Source: Novosphingobium aureum
GTDB lineage: Bacteria; Pseudomonadota; Alphaproteobacteria; Sphingomonadales; Sphingomonadaceae
Assembly: GCF_015865035.1 (NCBI RefSeq)
Contig: NZ_JADZGI010000003.1
Location: 186,001 to 250,000 of the forward strand
DNA length: 64,000 bases
Direction: 5' to 3'
In this document: one piece after another, positions 34,215 through 41,729 of the stretch
How the letters are laid out: every line of letters begins with the position of its first letter
Numbering within the stretch: the first letter of the stretch is position 1
Notes under the pieces: model-generated
Told to the model about the DNA's origin: nothing
Database searches by the model: none
Seen by the model: the letters and a program-made list of their open reading frames with translations, nothing else
Program-made: the position numbers and the translations under genes

Positions 34215-35197
34215 TCCAGGGCACCGCGCCAGTGCAGGCGCAGGCGCGGCCGCAGGCGGTCGATCAGGCGCGAGCCGTGCAGGTAGGCAAGAACCCCGCC
34301 CGGACCGAGCCGCAGCAGCGAGAGCGCAGCGCCTGCAAGAGCAAGGAAGTGCCCGGCAGAAGCCTGCCCGAGCGCGCAGTTGACCTCGATCGAGACCCGC
34401 GCGAGGCGCTCGAGCGCCCGTTGCGAGCGGCTTGGAAGAAGGGTCCCCGTCGCTCCGGCAAAGGCTGCGAGATGGCGCGCGAGCACGACTTCCTGCTGCG
34501 CGCGAAAGGCCTCGGCATCGAGCCGCCCCTGCATCGTCAGCGAGCCGGCGTGAATGCGAAAGGCCGTCGTGTTCGCACAGCGCACGTGAACCGGTCCATG
34601 CGCGGCGAGCTTGAGATAGAGGTCCCAGTCGGCGGTGTACCACAAGGCCTCGTCCATGCCTCCCACCGCGATCCAGGCATCGCGCCGGATCACCGGGCTG
34701 GGAATGGCGATCACGTTCTGGACCAGCAGTGCACGAAGCGCCGTGCGGCTTTCGTGCAGTCCCGGCGCGAAAGGCAGTTTCCAGTCGCCGATCTCGTGGT
34801 CGTGCGCATCGACGTAGTGCGAGGAAGCGATCGACATCGCGGCCTGCGGGGCAGCCGCAACGGCATATTTCAAGGCGCGCAGGTGACCGGGCAGCCACAG
34901 GTCATCCTGATGGAGCATGGCGATATGCTCGCCGCGCGCTTCGGCGACGCCGCAGTTGGTCTTGGCGGTCCAGGCCTCGAGCTCGGGCGTTTCCTGATAG
35001 CGGATGCGCAGGCGATCCTCGAACCCGGCAACGATTTCACGCGTCGCCTGCGTGTCGGCGCTCGAATCGTAGAGCAGGAACTCCACCTCGGCGAGCTCTC
35101 TGCCACCCGGATCGCTCGCGGCTGCACTGCCCAGCGTGCGCGCAAGGAACGCGCCGCCTTCGTGTACCGGGACAATGATGCTCAACCAGGGTTTCAT
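34211..35197 (-). CDS. Family 2 glycosyltransferase
   Basis: GT-A fold glycosyltransferase, 328 aa from the ATG at 35197, which begins MKPWLSIIVPVHEGG as usual for GT2; a longer frame to 35242 is less likely. Nucleotide-sugar binding and the D-x-D-like motif are in IAMLHQDDLWLPGHL; ADWDLYLKLAAHG is the acceptor-side ED-like motif. The C-terminal ~70 residues have a basic, weakly hydrophobic stretch. The partner GtrA overlaps by 4 nt. Sugar and acceptor unknown. Confidence 0.87.
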   Translation of the reverse strand: MKPWLSIIVPVHEGGAFLARTLGSAAASDPGGRELAEVEFLLYDSSADTQATREIVAGFEDRLRIRYQETPELEAWTAKTNCGVAEARGEHIAMLHQDDLWLPGHLRALKYAVAAAPQAAMSIASSHYVDAHDHEIGDWKLPFAPGLHESRTALRALLVQNVIAIPSPVIRRDAWIAVGGMDEALWYTADWDLYLKLAAHGPVHVRCANTTAFRIHAGSLTMQGRLDAEAFRAQQEVVLARHLAAFAGATGTLLPSRSQRALERLARVSIEVNCALGQASAGHFLALAGAALSLLRLGPGGVLAYLHGSRLIDRLRPRLRLHWRGALE

Positions 35198-35278
35198 GAC
35201 ACCGTGACAGTGAACCCCAATGGTTAACAACTTGCTGACCAATTTGCGATTTCGGTCGTGGTGCGCGTGATCGCAGGG

Positions 35279-36271
35279 CTATCGCGAAGGCGGCCCGATG
35301 GTCGGCCCGATCGGCTCGGACGGGGCATTGGCGGTATCGTAGCCGATGAAGGCTAGCAGCAGTTGCAGGCCGACGAGGATGGGCAGCACTGCGAGCATGA
35401 CCGTGCCGGTCGGCGTCTCGATGCCTGCCCCGGCGTTGCGATACCAGGTGACCGCGCCGAAGATCGCGCCGAACAGGGTCAGCAGCAGGCCAAGCGGCAG
35501 TTCGATGGAGGCCAGCGTGAAATCGCGCAGGTAGTAGCTGTAGCCGAGCCGCTTTGCCAGATTGACCGCGTGACGCCGCGCGAAATGGGGGATCATGCGC
35601 AGAGGCTTCAGACTGCTTTCCTCGTCGCCGTAGACGGCGCGCATCGGCATGTCGACGACGCGTGCGCGCAAGGTATTGAGACGGAACAGCATGTCGCTCT
35701 CGAAGAAGTAGCGCCGTGCGATCAGGTCGAGCGGCAGATGCGCCAGCACGCGCGCGTCGATCGCGACGAAGCCGTTGTTGGGATCGAACAGCGACCAGTA
35801 CCCGCTCGACAGCTTGGTCAGGAACGAGAGCGCGAGATTGCCCGCGATCCGCCCCTTGGGCATGGCCTTGACATCGGACACCATGAAGAAGCGGTTGCCC
35901 TTCACGTAGTCGGCCTGGCCGGCGAGGATCGGATGCACCAGCGCGGGAATCAGCGCCGGGTCCATCTGGCCATCGCCGTCGAGCTTGACCACCACCGCAT
36001 GACCGTCGGCCAGCGCCGCGCGGTAGCCGGTCATCACCGCGCCGCCCACGCCCTGGTTCACGGTGTGACGCAGGACCGTGAGGCGCGGATCATCGCAAGC
36101 CGCCTCGAGCGCATCGCCGGAATGTTCGGGACAGGCATCGTCGATAGCGTAGATCGCGTGGCAACAGGGACCGATGCGCGCGACGAGATCGGCAATCTGG
36201 CGGCTGACGCGGTAGCACGGAATGACCACGGCGACGCTGCGCGCGTCGTGCTCCTGCGCGGGCAGGGGCAT
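35279..36271 (-). CDS. Polyprenyl-phosphate glycosyltransferase (DPM1/GtrB-like GT2)
   Basis: GT2 enzyme, 330 aa from the ATG at 36271 (an in-frame TTG at 36376 has no ribosome site). VAVVIPCYRVSRQIADLV begins the GT-A fold, VVKLDGDGQMDP is the D-x-D motif and DPNNGFVAID is typical of dolichol-phosphate-mannose-synthase-like enzymes. Two C-terminal membrane helices (SIELPLGLLLTLFGAIFGAV and VMLAVLPILVGLQLLLAFIG) match GtrB/ArnC-type proteins that load a sugar on undecaprenyl phosphate. It is 82 bp upstream of the second GT on the same strand. Confidence 0.87.
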   Translation of the reverse strand: MPLPAQEHDARSVAVVIPCYRVSRQIADLVARIGPCCHAIYAIDDACPEHSGDALEAACDDPRLTVLRHTVNQGVGGAVMTGYRAALADGHAVVVKLDGDGQMDPALIPALVHPILAGQADYVKGNRFFMVSDVKAMPKGRIAGNLALSFLTKLSSGYWSLFDPNNGFVAIDARVLAHLPLDLIARRYFFESDMLFRLNTLRARVVDMPMRAVYGDEESSLKPLRMIPHFARRHAVNLAKRLGYSYYLRDFTLASIELPLGLLLTLFGAIFGAVTWYRNAGAGIETPTGTVMLAVLPILVGLQLLLAFIGYDTANAPSEPIGPTIGPPSR

Positions 36272-36569
36272 GGTCTGCTCGCGCGTGTCCGCCAGGTTCG
36301 CCTCGTCCTGCCTTTCCGGCGTTTCTCTCAGCACGTCCCCGTTCCTCGTCGGTGTCCCCTGCGCCGGTTGTGGCAAGAAAAGGCGCTGGCGGCAATCGGC
36401 CCCGGCGCCTGCCCTTGATTAGAACGCCGTCATGCGGCACCACTGCAGACAACGCGTTGCCGGGGGGCAACTCTTTGCCATGACTTGGCATTTCGCGAAG
36501 GGGGCGCCGCTTGATTGCAAGTCGTAACCGCTGGTCGAGGCGCACACACGCGCCGGGCTCGGGCGCACC

Positions 36570-36953
36570 ATGACCGCAGGCGAAGTAGCCGGACTACTGG
36601 GCTTTTCAGCGATGCTCGCGGCCGGGCAGGCCCTGTTCAAGACTTGCGCGCTCGCGGTTTCGCGGCAGTCCGTCAGTGGCAATGAGGGCGGCAAAGGAAC
36701 CGGCCTCGACTTTCTCGCCCTGCTGCAGGTGCCCAGTTTCTGGGCTGCGCTGATGCTCTACGGGCTGGCCACGGTTTTGTGGATCTACCTACTCCAGACC
36801 ATCCCGCTCAGCCGCGCCTATCCTTTCGCCGCGCTCGGCTTCGTGATCGTCCCCGCCATCGCTGCCGTGTTCTTCAAAGAGAGCATCAGCGCCTCCTACG
36901 TGCTGGGCGCGCTGCTGATCGTGGGTGGCGTGATCGTCACCTCGCGGGCCTGA
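36570..36953 (+). CDS. Small EamA/ArnE-like membrane transporter
   Basis: Four-helix membrane protein, 127 aa, of the EamA/SMR-like superfamily: FSAMLAAGQALFKTCAL, SFWAALMLYGLATVLWIYLL, YPFAALGFVIVPAIAAVFFKESI, YVLGALLIVGGVIV. The PFAALGFVIVP-FKE pattern resembles ArnE/ArnF flippase subunits for undecaprenyl-phosphate sugars. It is divergent from the polyprenyl GT and 22 bp before the DUF2142 gene, so a role in flipping a lipid-linked sugar is reasonable. Confidence 0.83.
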   Translation: MTAGEVAGLLGFSAMLAAGQALFKTCALAVSRQSVSGNEGGKGTGLDFLALLQVPSFWAALMLYGLATVLWIYLLQTIPLSRAYPFAALGFVIVPAIAAVFFKESISASYVLGALLIVGGVIVTSRA

Positions 36954-36975
36954 ACCGGGAAGGGGGATACAGACC

Positions 36976-38409
36976 ATGCTCTCATCCTCCCTTGGCAGCA
37001 CGATACCCGTTTCCTCGCGCGCGCTCGCGGTGCCCGGTGCCACGCTGACCCGGGCCCATCCCGCAGCGCGACTGGTGCGCGCCTATCTCCTCGTCGGCGC
37101 AGTGCTCTACCTTGCCTTCGCGCTGCTCACGCCGCCGTTCCAGACGCCCGACGAGCATCAGCACCTGTTCCGCGCCTACCAGCTCGCCTCGTTCGAGCTG
37201 ATCGGAGAGCGGCGCGGGCAGGAAAGCGGAGGCGAACTGCCCGAAAGCCTGTCGCGCGCCGCGTTGCCCGAACTCGGCACGCTCGCCCCGCATGTCGATC
37301 GGGCCATTCCCGAGACCACTTTCGCCAAACGCATCGCACGGGCCACACCCCTCGATGCATCAGGGCCCAGACGCTTCACCAACTTCCTCGGTTCGGTCAG
37401 CTATGCCCCGGTCGGTTACGTGCCGCAGATCGTGGCGATCTGGACCGGCGGGGCACTCGGTTTCTCGGTGGAGAACATCGTGCGACTGGGGCGGGTGTTC
37501 AACGCGCTGGTGTGCCTTGGCCTCTTCGCCGGAGCCCTGCGCTGCCTGCCGGTCGGACGGCTCGCCCTCCTGTTCCTGGCGCTATTGCCGATGACCGCAT
37601 CGTGCGCGGGCGCCTTCGGGCAGGACGGCATGGTGATCGGCGCCGGGGCATGGCTCGCGGCGCTCGGCGTGCGGATCGCACTCCTGCGCAGCTGGAGCGG
37701 ACGCGAATTCGCGCTGGCAGCGCTGCTCACCGCCTGCGTGACGCTTGCCAAGATGGTCTATCTACCGCTCGTGCTGCTGCCTCTGGTCGCAGGCAGCGGC
37801 GTGGTGCGCGAGCCGCGCTGGTACCTTCCACCCTTGCTCATCGCCTTGCCCGTGCTCGCGCTCCTGGGCTGGTGGCTCGGCCTCAACGCGGGGCTCTATG
37901 TCGCCATGAAGCCGGGGATGCCCGCGCCCGGCGAACAGGTCGCCTACCTGCTCGGCCATCCGCTCGCCTTCCCCAAGGCGCTGGTGGTCACGTACCTCGT
38001 GCGCGGCGGCGCGGTGCTCGACACGCTGTTTACCTTCGGCTGGCTCAACGTCGGCCCGGTCGCCGCTGCCCAGTGGCTGAGCGCCATCGCGCTCGGCATT
38101 GTGCTGTGGCAGGGCGACGGCGAAGCAGGAGCGCTTGCGCGCGCCTGGCGCTACTGGGCCGCCTTGCTGGTGCTGGCGATGATCGCGACGATGACACTCG
38201 CCCTCTACATTGCCGCGACCAGCGCGGGCAGCCTGCTGGTGAGCGGCATCCAGGGCCGCTACTTCCTGCCGCTCGCACTGCCCGCACTCGTCGCCCTGCT
38301 GCGCCACCGCCGCGCCGACGAGCGGCTCGCGCGCTGGGCGGTGTTCGTGCTGATGGGCATGGCCAACCTCGCCTCGCTGGTGACCATCGCGCGGGCCTAT
38401 TACCTCTAG
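36976..38409 (+). CDS. DUF2142 polytopic membrane protein
   Basis: Integral membrane protein, 477 aa with about ten to twelve hydrophobic segments. The first periplasmic loop has FALLTPPFQTPDEHQHLFRAYQLA; the PDE-x-x-H motif is the signature of DUF2142 and resembles the acidic loop of GT-C glycosyltransferases. AAGGGGG lies before the ATG at 36976. Together with GtrA, two GT2 enzymes and an ArnE-like flippase it may be the membrane transferase that moves the sugar onto a surface glycan. Confidence 0.85.
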   Translation: MLSSSLGSTIPVSSRALAVPGATLTRAHPAARLVRAYLLVGAVLYLAFALLTPPFQTPDEHQHLFRAYQLASFELIGERRGQESGGELPESLSRAALPELGTLAPHVDRAIPETTFAKRIARATPLDASGPRRFTNFLGSVSYAPVGYVPQIVAIWTGGALGFSVENIVRLGRVFNALVCLGLFAGALRCLPVGRLALLFLALLPMTASCAGAFGQDGMVIGAGAWLAALGVRIALLRSWSGREFALAALLTACVTLAKMVYLPLVLLPLVAGSGVVREPRWYLPPLLIALPVLALLGWWLGLNAGLYVAMKPGMPAPGEQVAYLLGHPLAFPKALVVTYLVRGGAVLDTLFTFGWLNVGPVAAAQWLSAIALGIVLWQGDGEAGALARAWRYWAALLVLAMIATMTLALYIAATSAGSLLVSGIQGRYFLPLALPALVALLRHRRADERLARWAVFVLMGMANLASLVTIARAYYL

Positions 38410-38424
38410 GGTCAGGACCCTAGC

Positions 38425-39135
38425 TCAGGGCTGGATTTCTTTGCCCTCGTAGTCGAACAGCTTGCCGCTGTCGGGCACTTTCAGTTCCTCGATCACGTCG
38501 AGCAGCTGCAGCGCCGCGCGCTCGGGGTCGAACAGGCGCCCCGGTGGCACGTTGCCCTGAAAGGGCTGCGAGAGCGGTGTATCGACAGTGCCCGGGTGCA
38601 GCGCGACGACGATCGAGCGCGAATTGCGGCGGCGTTCCTCGATCGCGAGGTTGCGCACCAGCATGTTGAGCGCGGCTTTCGATGCGCGATAGCCGTGCCA
38701 TCCGCCCAGCCCGTTGTCGCTGATCGAACCGACCCTGGCCGAGAGCGCGGCAAAGACCGGCCGCCCGACCTTGGGCAGCAGCGGCAGGAAGTGCTTGGCG
38801 ACGAGCACCGGCCCGATCGCGTTGACCGCGTAATTGCGCGCGAGCCACTCGCCGTCGAGATCGCGCAGCGCCTTCTCTGGGCCAAGGTCGCCTTCGTGGA
38901 GCAGCCCGGTGGCAACGATCACGAGGCTTGGCGGCGGGCCCTTGGCGACATGCCCGGCAGCCGCCACGATGCTCGCCTCGTCGGTGAGGTCGAGGTGCTG
39001 CGCCCCCTCGCGCGAGCGGGCGAAGCCGTGGACGACGTCGAAGGCGCCTTCCTCGATCAGCGCCGCCTCGAAGGCCGCGCCGATCCCGCCCGATGCGCCG
39101 ATGACGACTGCGCTGGAGGCACCCTTGGCGCTCAT
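38425..39135 (-). CDS. Short-chain dehydrogenase/reductase
   Basis: SDR of 236 aa: nucleotide-binding ASGGIGAAFEAAL near the N-terminus and catalytic YRASKAA, with Ser in LSARVGSIS. The wide group resembles the CsgA-like cell-to-cell signalling SDRs. The ATG at 39135 overlaps the yaaA stop by 4 nt, so it is translated with yaaA. Substrate unknown. Confidence 0.88.
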   Translation of the reverse strand: MSAKGASSAVVIGASGGIGAAFEAALIEEGAFDVVHGFARSREGAQHLDLTDEASIVAAAGHVAKGPPPSLVIVATGLLHEGDLGPEKALRDLDGEWLARNYAVNAIGPVLVAKHFLPLLPKVGRPVFAALSARVGSISDNGLGGWHGYRASKAALNMLVRNLAIEERRRNSRSIVVALHPGTVDTPLSQPFQGNVPPGRLFDPERAALQLLDVIEELKVPDSGKLFDYEGKEIQP

Positions 39136-39884
39136 GCGCGGGTGAAGCGCCAGCGGTCGGGCTCGCTCTCGTCGGCATCGAAGCGGTAGCCGTCGGTGTC
39201 GAAGCCGCGCATCGCGTCGATGTCGGAGATGTGGTGCTCGCACATCCAGCGCGCCATCATGCCGCGCGCGCGCTTGGCGTTGAACGAGATGAAGCGCGGG
39301 CCGTTGGGGCCGGGCTCGCGGAACTCGACCTCGATCACGCGGATGCCCTCGAGCCGGCCCTTGACCGCGGCGAAGTATTCCTGGCTGGCGAGGTTGAGGA
39401 TCGCATTGGAGCCTTCCTGCGCCACGGCCTCGCGCAAGTGCGCGGCGATGCGGTCGCCCCACCAGTCGGTCAGGCTCTTGGCGCGCGGCGCCCAGCGCGT
39501 GCCCATCTCGAGGCGGTAGGGGCGGATCGTGTCGAGCGGGCGCAGCAGGCCGTAAAGGCCCGAGAGCAGGCGCAAGTGGTCCTGCGCGAAGACCACGCCC
39601 GGCTCGTCGAGCGTCCAGGCATCGAGCCCGGTATAGACGTCGCCCGCGAAGGCGAAGAGCGCCTGACGCTCGGGCAGCTCGGGGAAGTCGCGGAAGCGAT
39701 CGGCGTTGAGCTTGGCGAGCTTGGGCGAGATGTGCATCAGCTCGGCCAGCTTCTTCTGCGTGAGGTTCGACGCCGATTTGGCAAGGCTGCCCGCCTCTTC
39801 GGCGAAGTGCGGCCGGGTGGCATCGAGCGGCGGGAGTTCGCGCTCGAAGTCGAGCGTCTTGGCGGGGGAAAGCAGGGCGATCAT
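39132..39884 (-). CDS. yaaA: YaaA family peroxide-stress / DNA-binding protein
   Basis: YaaA (DUF328/UPF0246), 250 aa. It opens MIALLSPAKTLDFE and contains LSGLYGLLRPLDTIRPYRLEMGTR and FISFNAKRARGMMARW, the family's signature blocks. In E. coli YaaA lowers free iron and protects DNA during hydrogen peroxide stress; the structure has a DNA-binding fold. ATG at 39884. It forms an operon with the following SDR. Confidence 0.93.
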   Translation of the reverse strand: MIALLSPAKTLDFERELPPLDATRPHFAEEAGSLAKSASNLTQKKLAELMHISPKLAKLNADRFRDFPELPERQALFAFAGDVYTGLDAWTLDEPGVVFAQDHLRLLSGLYGLLRPLDTIRPYRLEMGTRWAPRAKSLTDWWGDRIAAHLREAVAQEGSNAILNLASQEYFAAVKGRLEGIRVIEVEFREPGPNGPRFISFNAKRARGMMARWMCEHHISDIDAMRGFDTDGYRFDADESEPDRWRFTRA

Positions 39885-39965
39885 CGCTGCGGGACCTAGC
39901 GAGCGGGCGGCCCCCCGTCAAACCGGCAGGAGGCCAGTGCGATCCGCTCGCTGGTCGAGATCGCG

Positions 39966-41525
39966 CTATTCGACGCGGGGCCAGCCCTGCGCGTCGAACA
40001 CCAGCTTGTTGAGCCCGAGCTTGGGCGCCCCATTCCGTGCGCCGTCGTAGTAGTGATAGACGAGCACCGGCCCGTCCGGCCCTTCCATCACGCTCTGCCC
40101 GCCCGGTCCGAAGACGTCGCCGTGAGTGGAGAGCAGGATCGTCCCGCCGCCCTGCATCAGGTCGAGCCCGCCACGGTCGAGGAACGGTCCGGTCGGGCTG
40201 GTCGAGCGCCCCACGATGATGCGATACTTGCTCTGGGTGCCCTTGCAGCACTCGTTGATCGGCGCGAAGTAATAGTAATAGCGCGTGCCGTTGACCATGC
40301 GCGGGAAGATGTAGGGACCTTCCTCGCCCGCATCGCGCCGCGCGATGTCGTAGATCGTGGGGTTGGACGCGAGGCGCAGGCCGGTCGCGGGATCGAGCTG
40401 GAGCACGTGGATGCCGTCCTCCCACGAGCCGAAGGCCATCCACCAGTTGCCCGCATCGTCCATGTAGGGCGCCGGGTCGATAGCGTTGAACCCGGTGGTG
40501 CACCCGGCAGTCGTACCGCAAGAGGCGATGATCTCGCCGGCGTCGGTCCAGGGTCCGTCAGGGTACTTGCTGGTGGCGAGCGCGATCACCGCCTGCGCGC
40601 CCTGATTGGTGCCCGCCTGCGAAGGCGTCGCGTAGATCGGGATCGAGTAGTACTGGTAGTAGGTGCCATTGGCATACATCACGCTGGGCGCCCAAAGGTC
40701 GGTGCGCCCGCCCGAGCCGGTGGTATTCTTGCTCGCCCACCACGGAAAGTCCGAGGTGAAGATGCCGGTGGTCATCTTGATGAAGGTGACCATGTCGGTC
40801 GACTTGGCCAGCGTGTTGTGCGTGCCGTAGAGCCAGTAGGTGCCCGAGGGATCGCGGATCATGTCGGGGTCGTGGACGTCGGTCCCGGTGCCTGCCATCG
40901 CCTGTGGCAGCGGGTAGGCGCGGGTATCGGTCACGTTGAGCGTCCACTCCTGCGCGGCCGAGCCGCTCGAGCGCGCGGTCTGGATGGTCGCCCCGGCACC
41001 GTCGGCCTGGAGATAGAGACCACTGTTGATGTTCTTGATCAGGTAGTTGCCGTTGGCCAGCGCGTAGAACGACCATAGATGGTCGGCGGTGCCGTTGTCG
41101 GCCCATTGCAGCGCTGCTGCGCCATCGGCGGTCGAGGCCCCCGAGATGCCCAGAACCTGATGGCTGAGCATGTTCTCGACATTGTACTGGCCGCTCGCCA
41201 TCGGCATCACGTGCCAGCGCTGCGCCGCCGAGCCGTCAGCCACACCGGTCGCCACCGCCGCGCCTGCGACCTGGCTGGCACCGGCGATGCCCAGCACTTG
41301 CCCGCTGGCGGCATTGGCGATCTCGATCTGGTAGGTCGTGCCGACAGAACTGAGCTGCGGGGCCGGTGTCGGAGTGGGGGTCGGCGTCGCGGTCGCAATC
41401 GGGCCGGGGGTTCCCGAGGAGCCGGAATCGCCGCCTCCGCAACCCGGCAAAGCCAGCAACGCCATGGCCATGGCAGGCAGAAGAACGCGCGTGCGCGAAC
41501 GCGCGGCGCCGAACGGCATGATCAT
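39966..41525 (-). CDS. Lipoprotein GH43 arabinanase-like hydrolase with ricin-type lectin domain
   Basis: Secreted glycoside hydrolase, 519 aa. Lipobox LALPGC with acylated Cys29, then a Thr-Pro repeat linker (about 43-56), a ricin-B-like carbohydrate-binding domain (about 63-200, three QxW-like repeats: AAQRWHVMPM, ADHLWSFYAL, AAQEWTLNV), then a five-bladed GH43 domain starting GTDVHDPDMIRD with the catalytic base Asp near 219. Closest by pattern to endo-1,5-alpha-L-arabinanases (YYYYFAPINECCKG, HGDVFGPGG). GGGAGGG lies before the ATG at 41525. Confidence 0.87.
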   Translation of the reverse strand: MIMPFGAARSRTRVLLPAMAMALLALPGCGGGDSGSSGTPGPIATATPTPTPTPAPQLSSVGTTYQIEIANAASGQVLGIAGASQVAGAAVATGVADGSAAQRWHVMPMASGQYNVENMLSHQVLGISGASTADGAAALQWADNGTADHLWSFYALANGNYLIKNINSGLYLQADGAGATIQTARSSGSAAQEWTLNVTDTRAYPLPQAMAGTGTDVHDPDMIRDPSGTYWLYGTHNTLAKSTDMVTFIKMTTGIFTSDFPWWASKNTTGSGGRTDLWAPSVMYANGTYYQYYSIPIYATPSQAGTNQGAQAVIALATSKYPDGPWTDAGEIIASCGTTAGCTTGFNAIDPAPYMDDAGNWWMAFGSWEDGIHVLQLDPATGLRLASNPTIYDIARRDAGEEGPYIFPRMVNGTRYYYYFAPINECCKGTQSKYRIIVGRSTSPTGPFLDRGGLDLMQGGGTILLSTHGDVFGPGGQSVMEGPDGPVLVYHYYDGARNGAPKLGLNKLVFDAQGWPRVE

Positions 41526-41729
41526 CTCGATATCCCTCCCGTGCGGGCCCTCTTCGCGGCCCTATTACTCTGACAAGTTATTAGGGAGATATCTGTTCCG
41601 GAGTCAACCGGAGAGGGCCAACGTCGCCAGATACGACGAAAATGACCCCATCGAGCGCGCACGCGGCCCGCCGCGCGCTACAATGCCATGGCTTTATGGT
41701 CTGACTTTTCGAGACGGCAGGCAGGCCCG

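Noticed and set aside
38425..40521. 698-codon frame covering the SDR and beyond
   Set aside because: Only the part from the ATG at 39135 has SDR motifs. The rest is a shadow of yaaA and of the GH43 gene.
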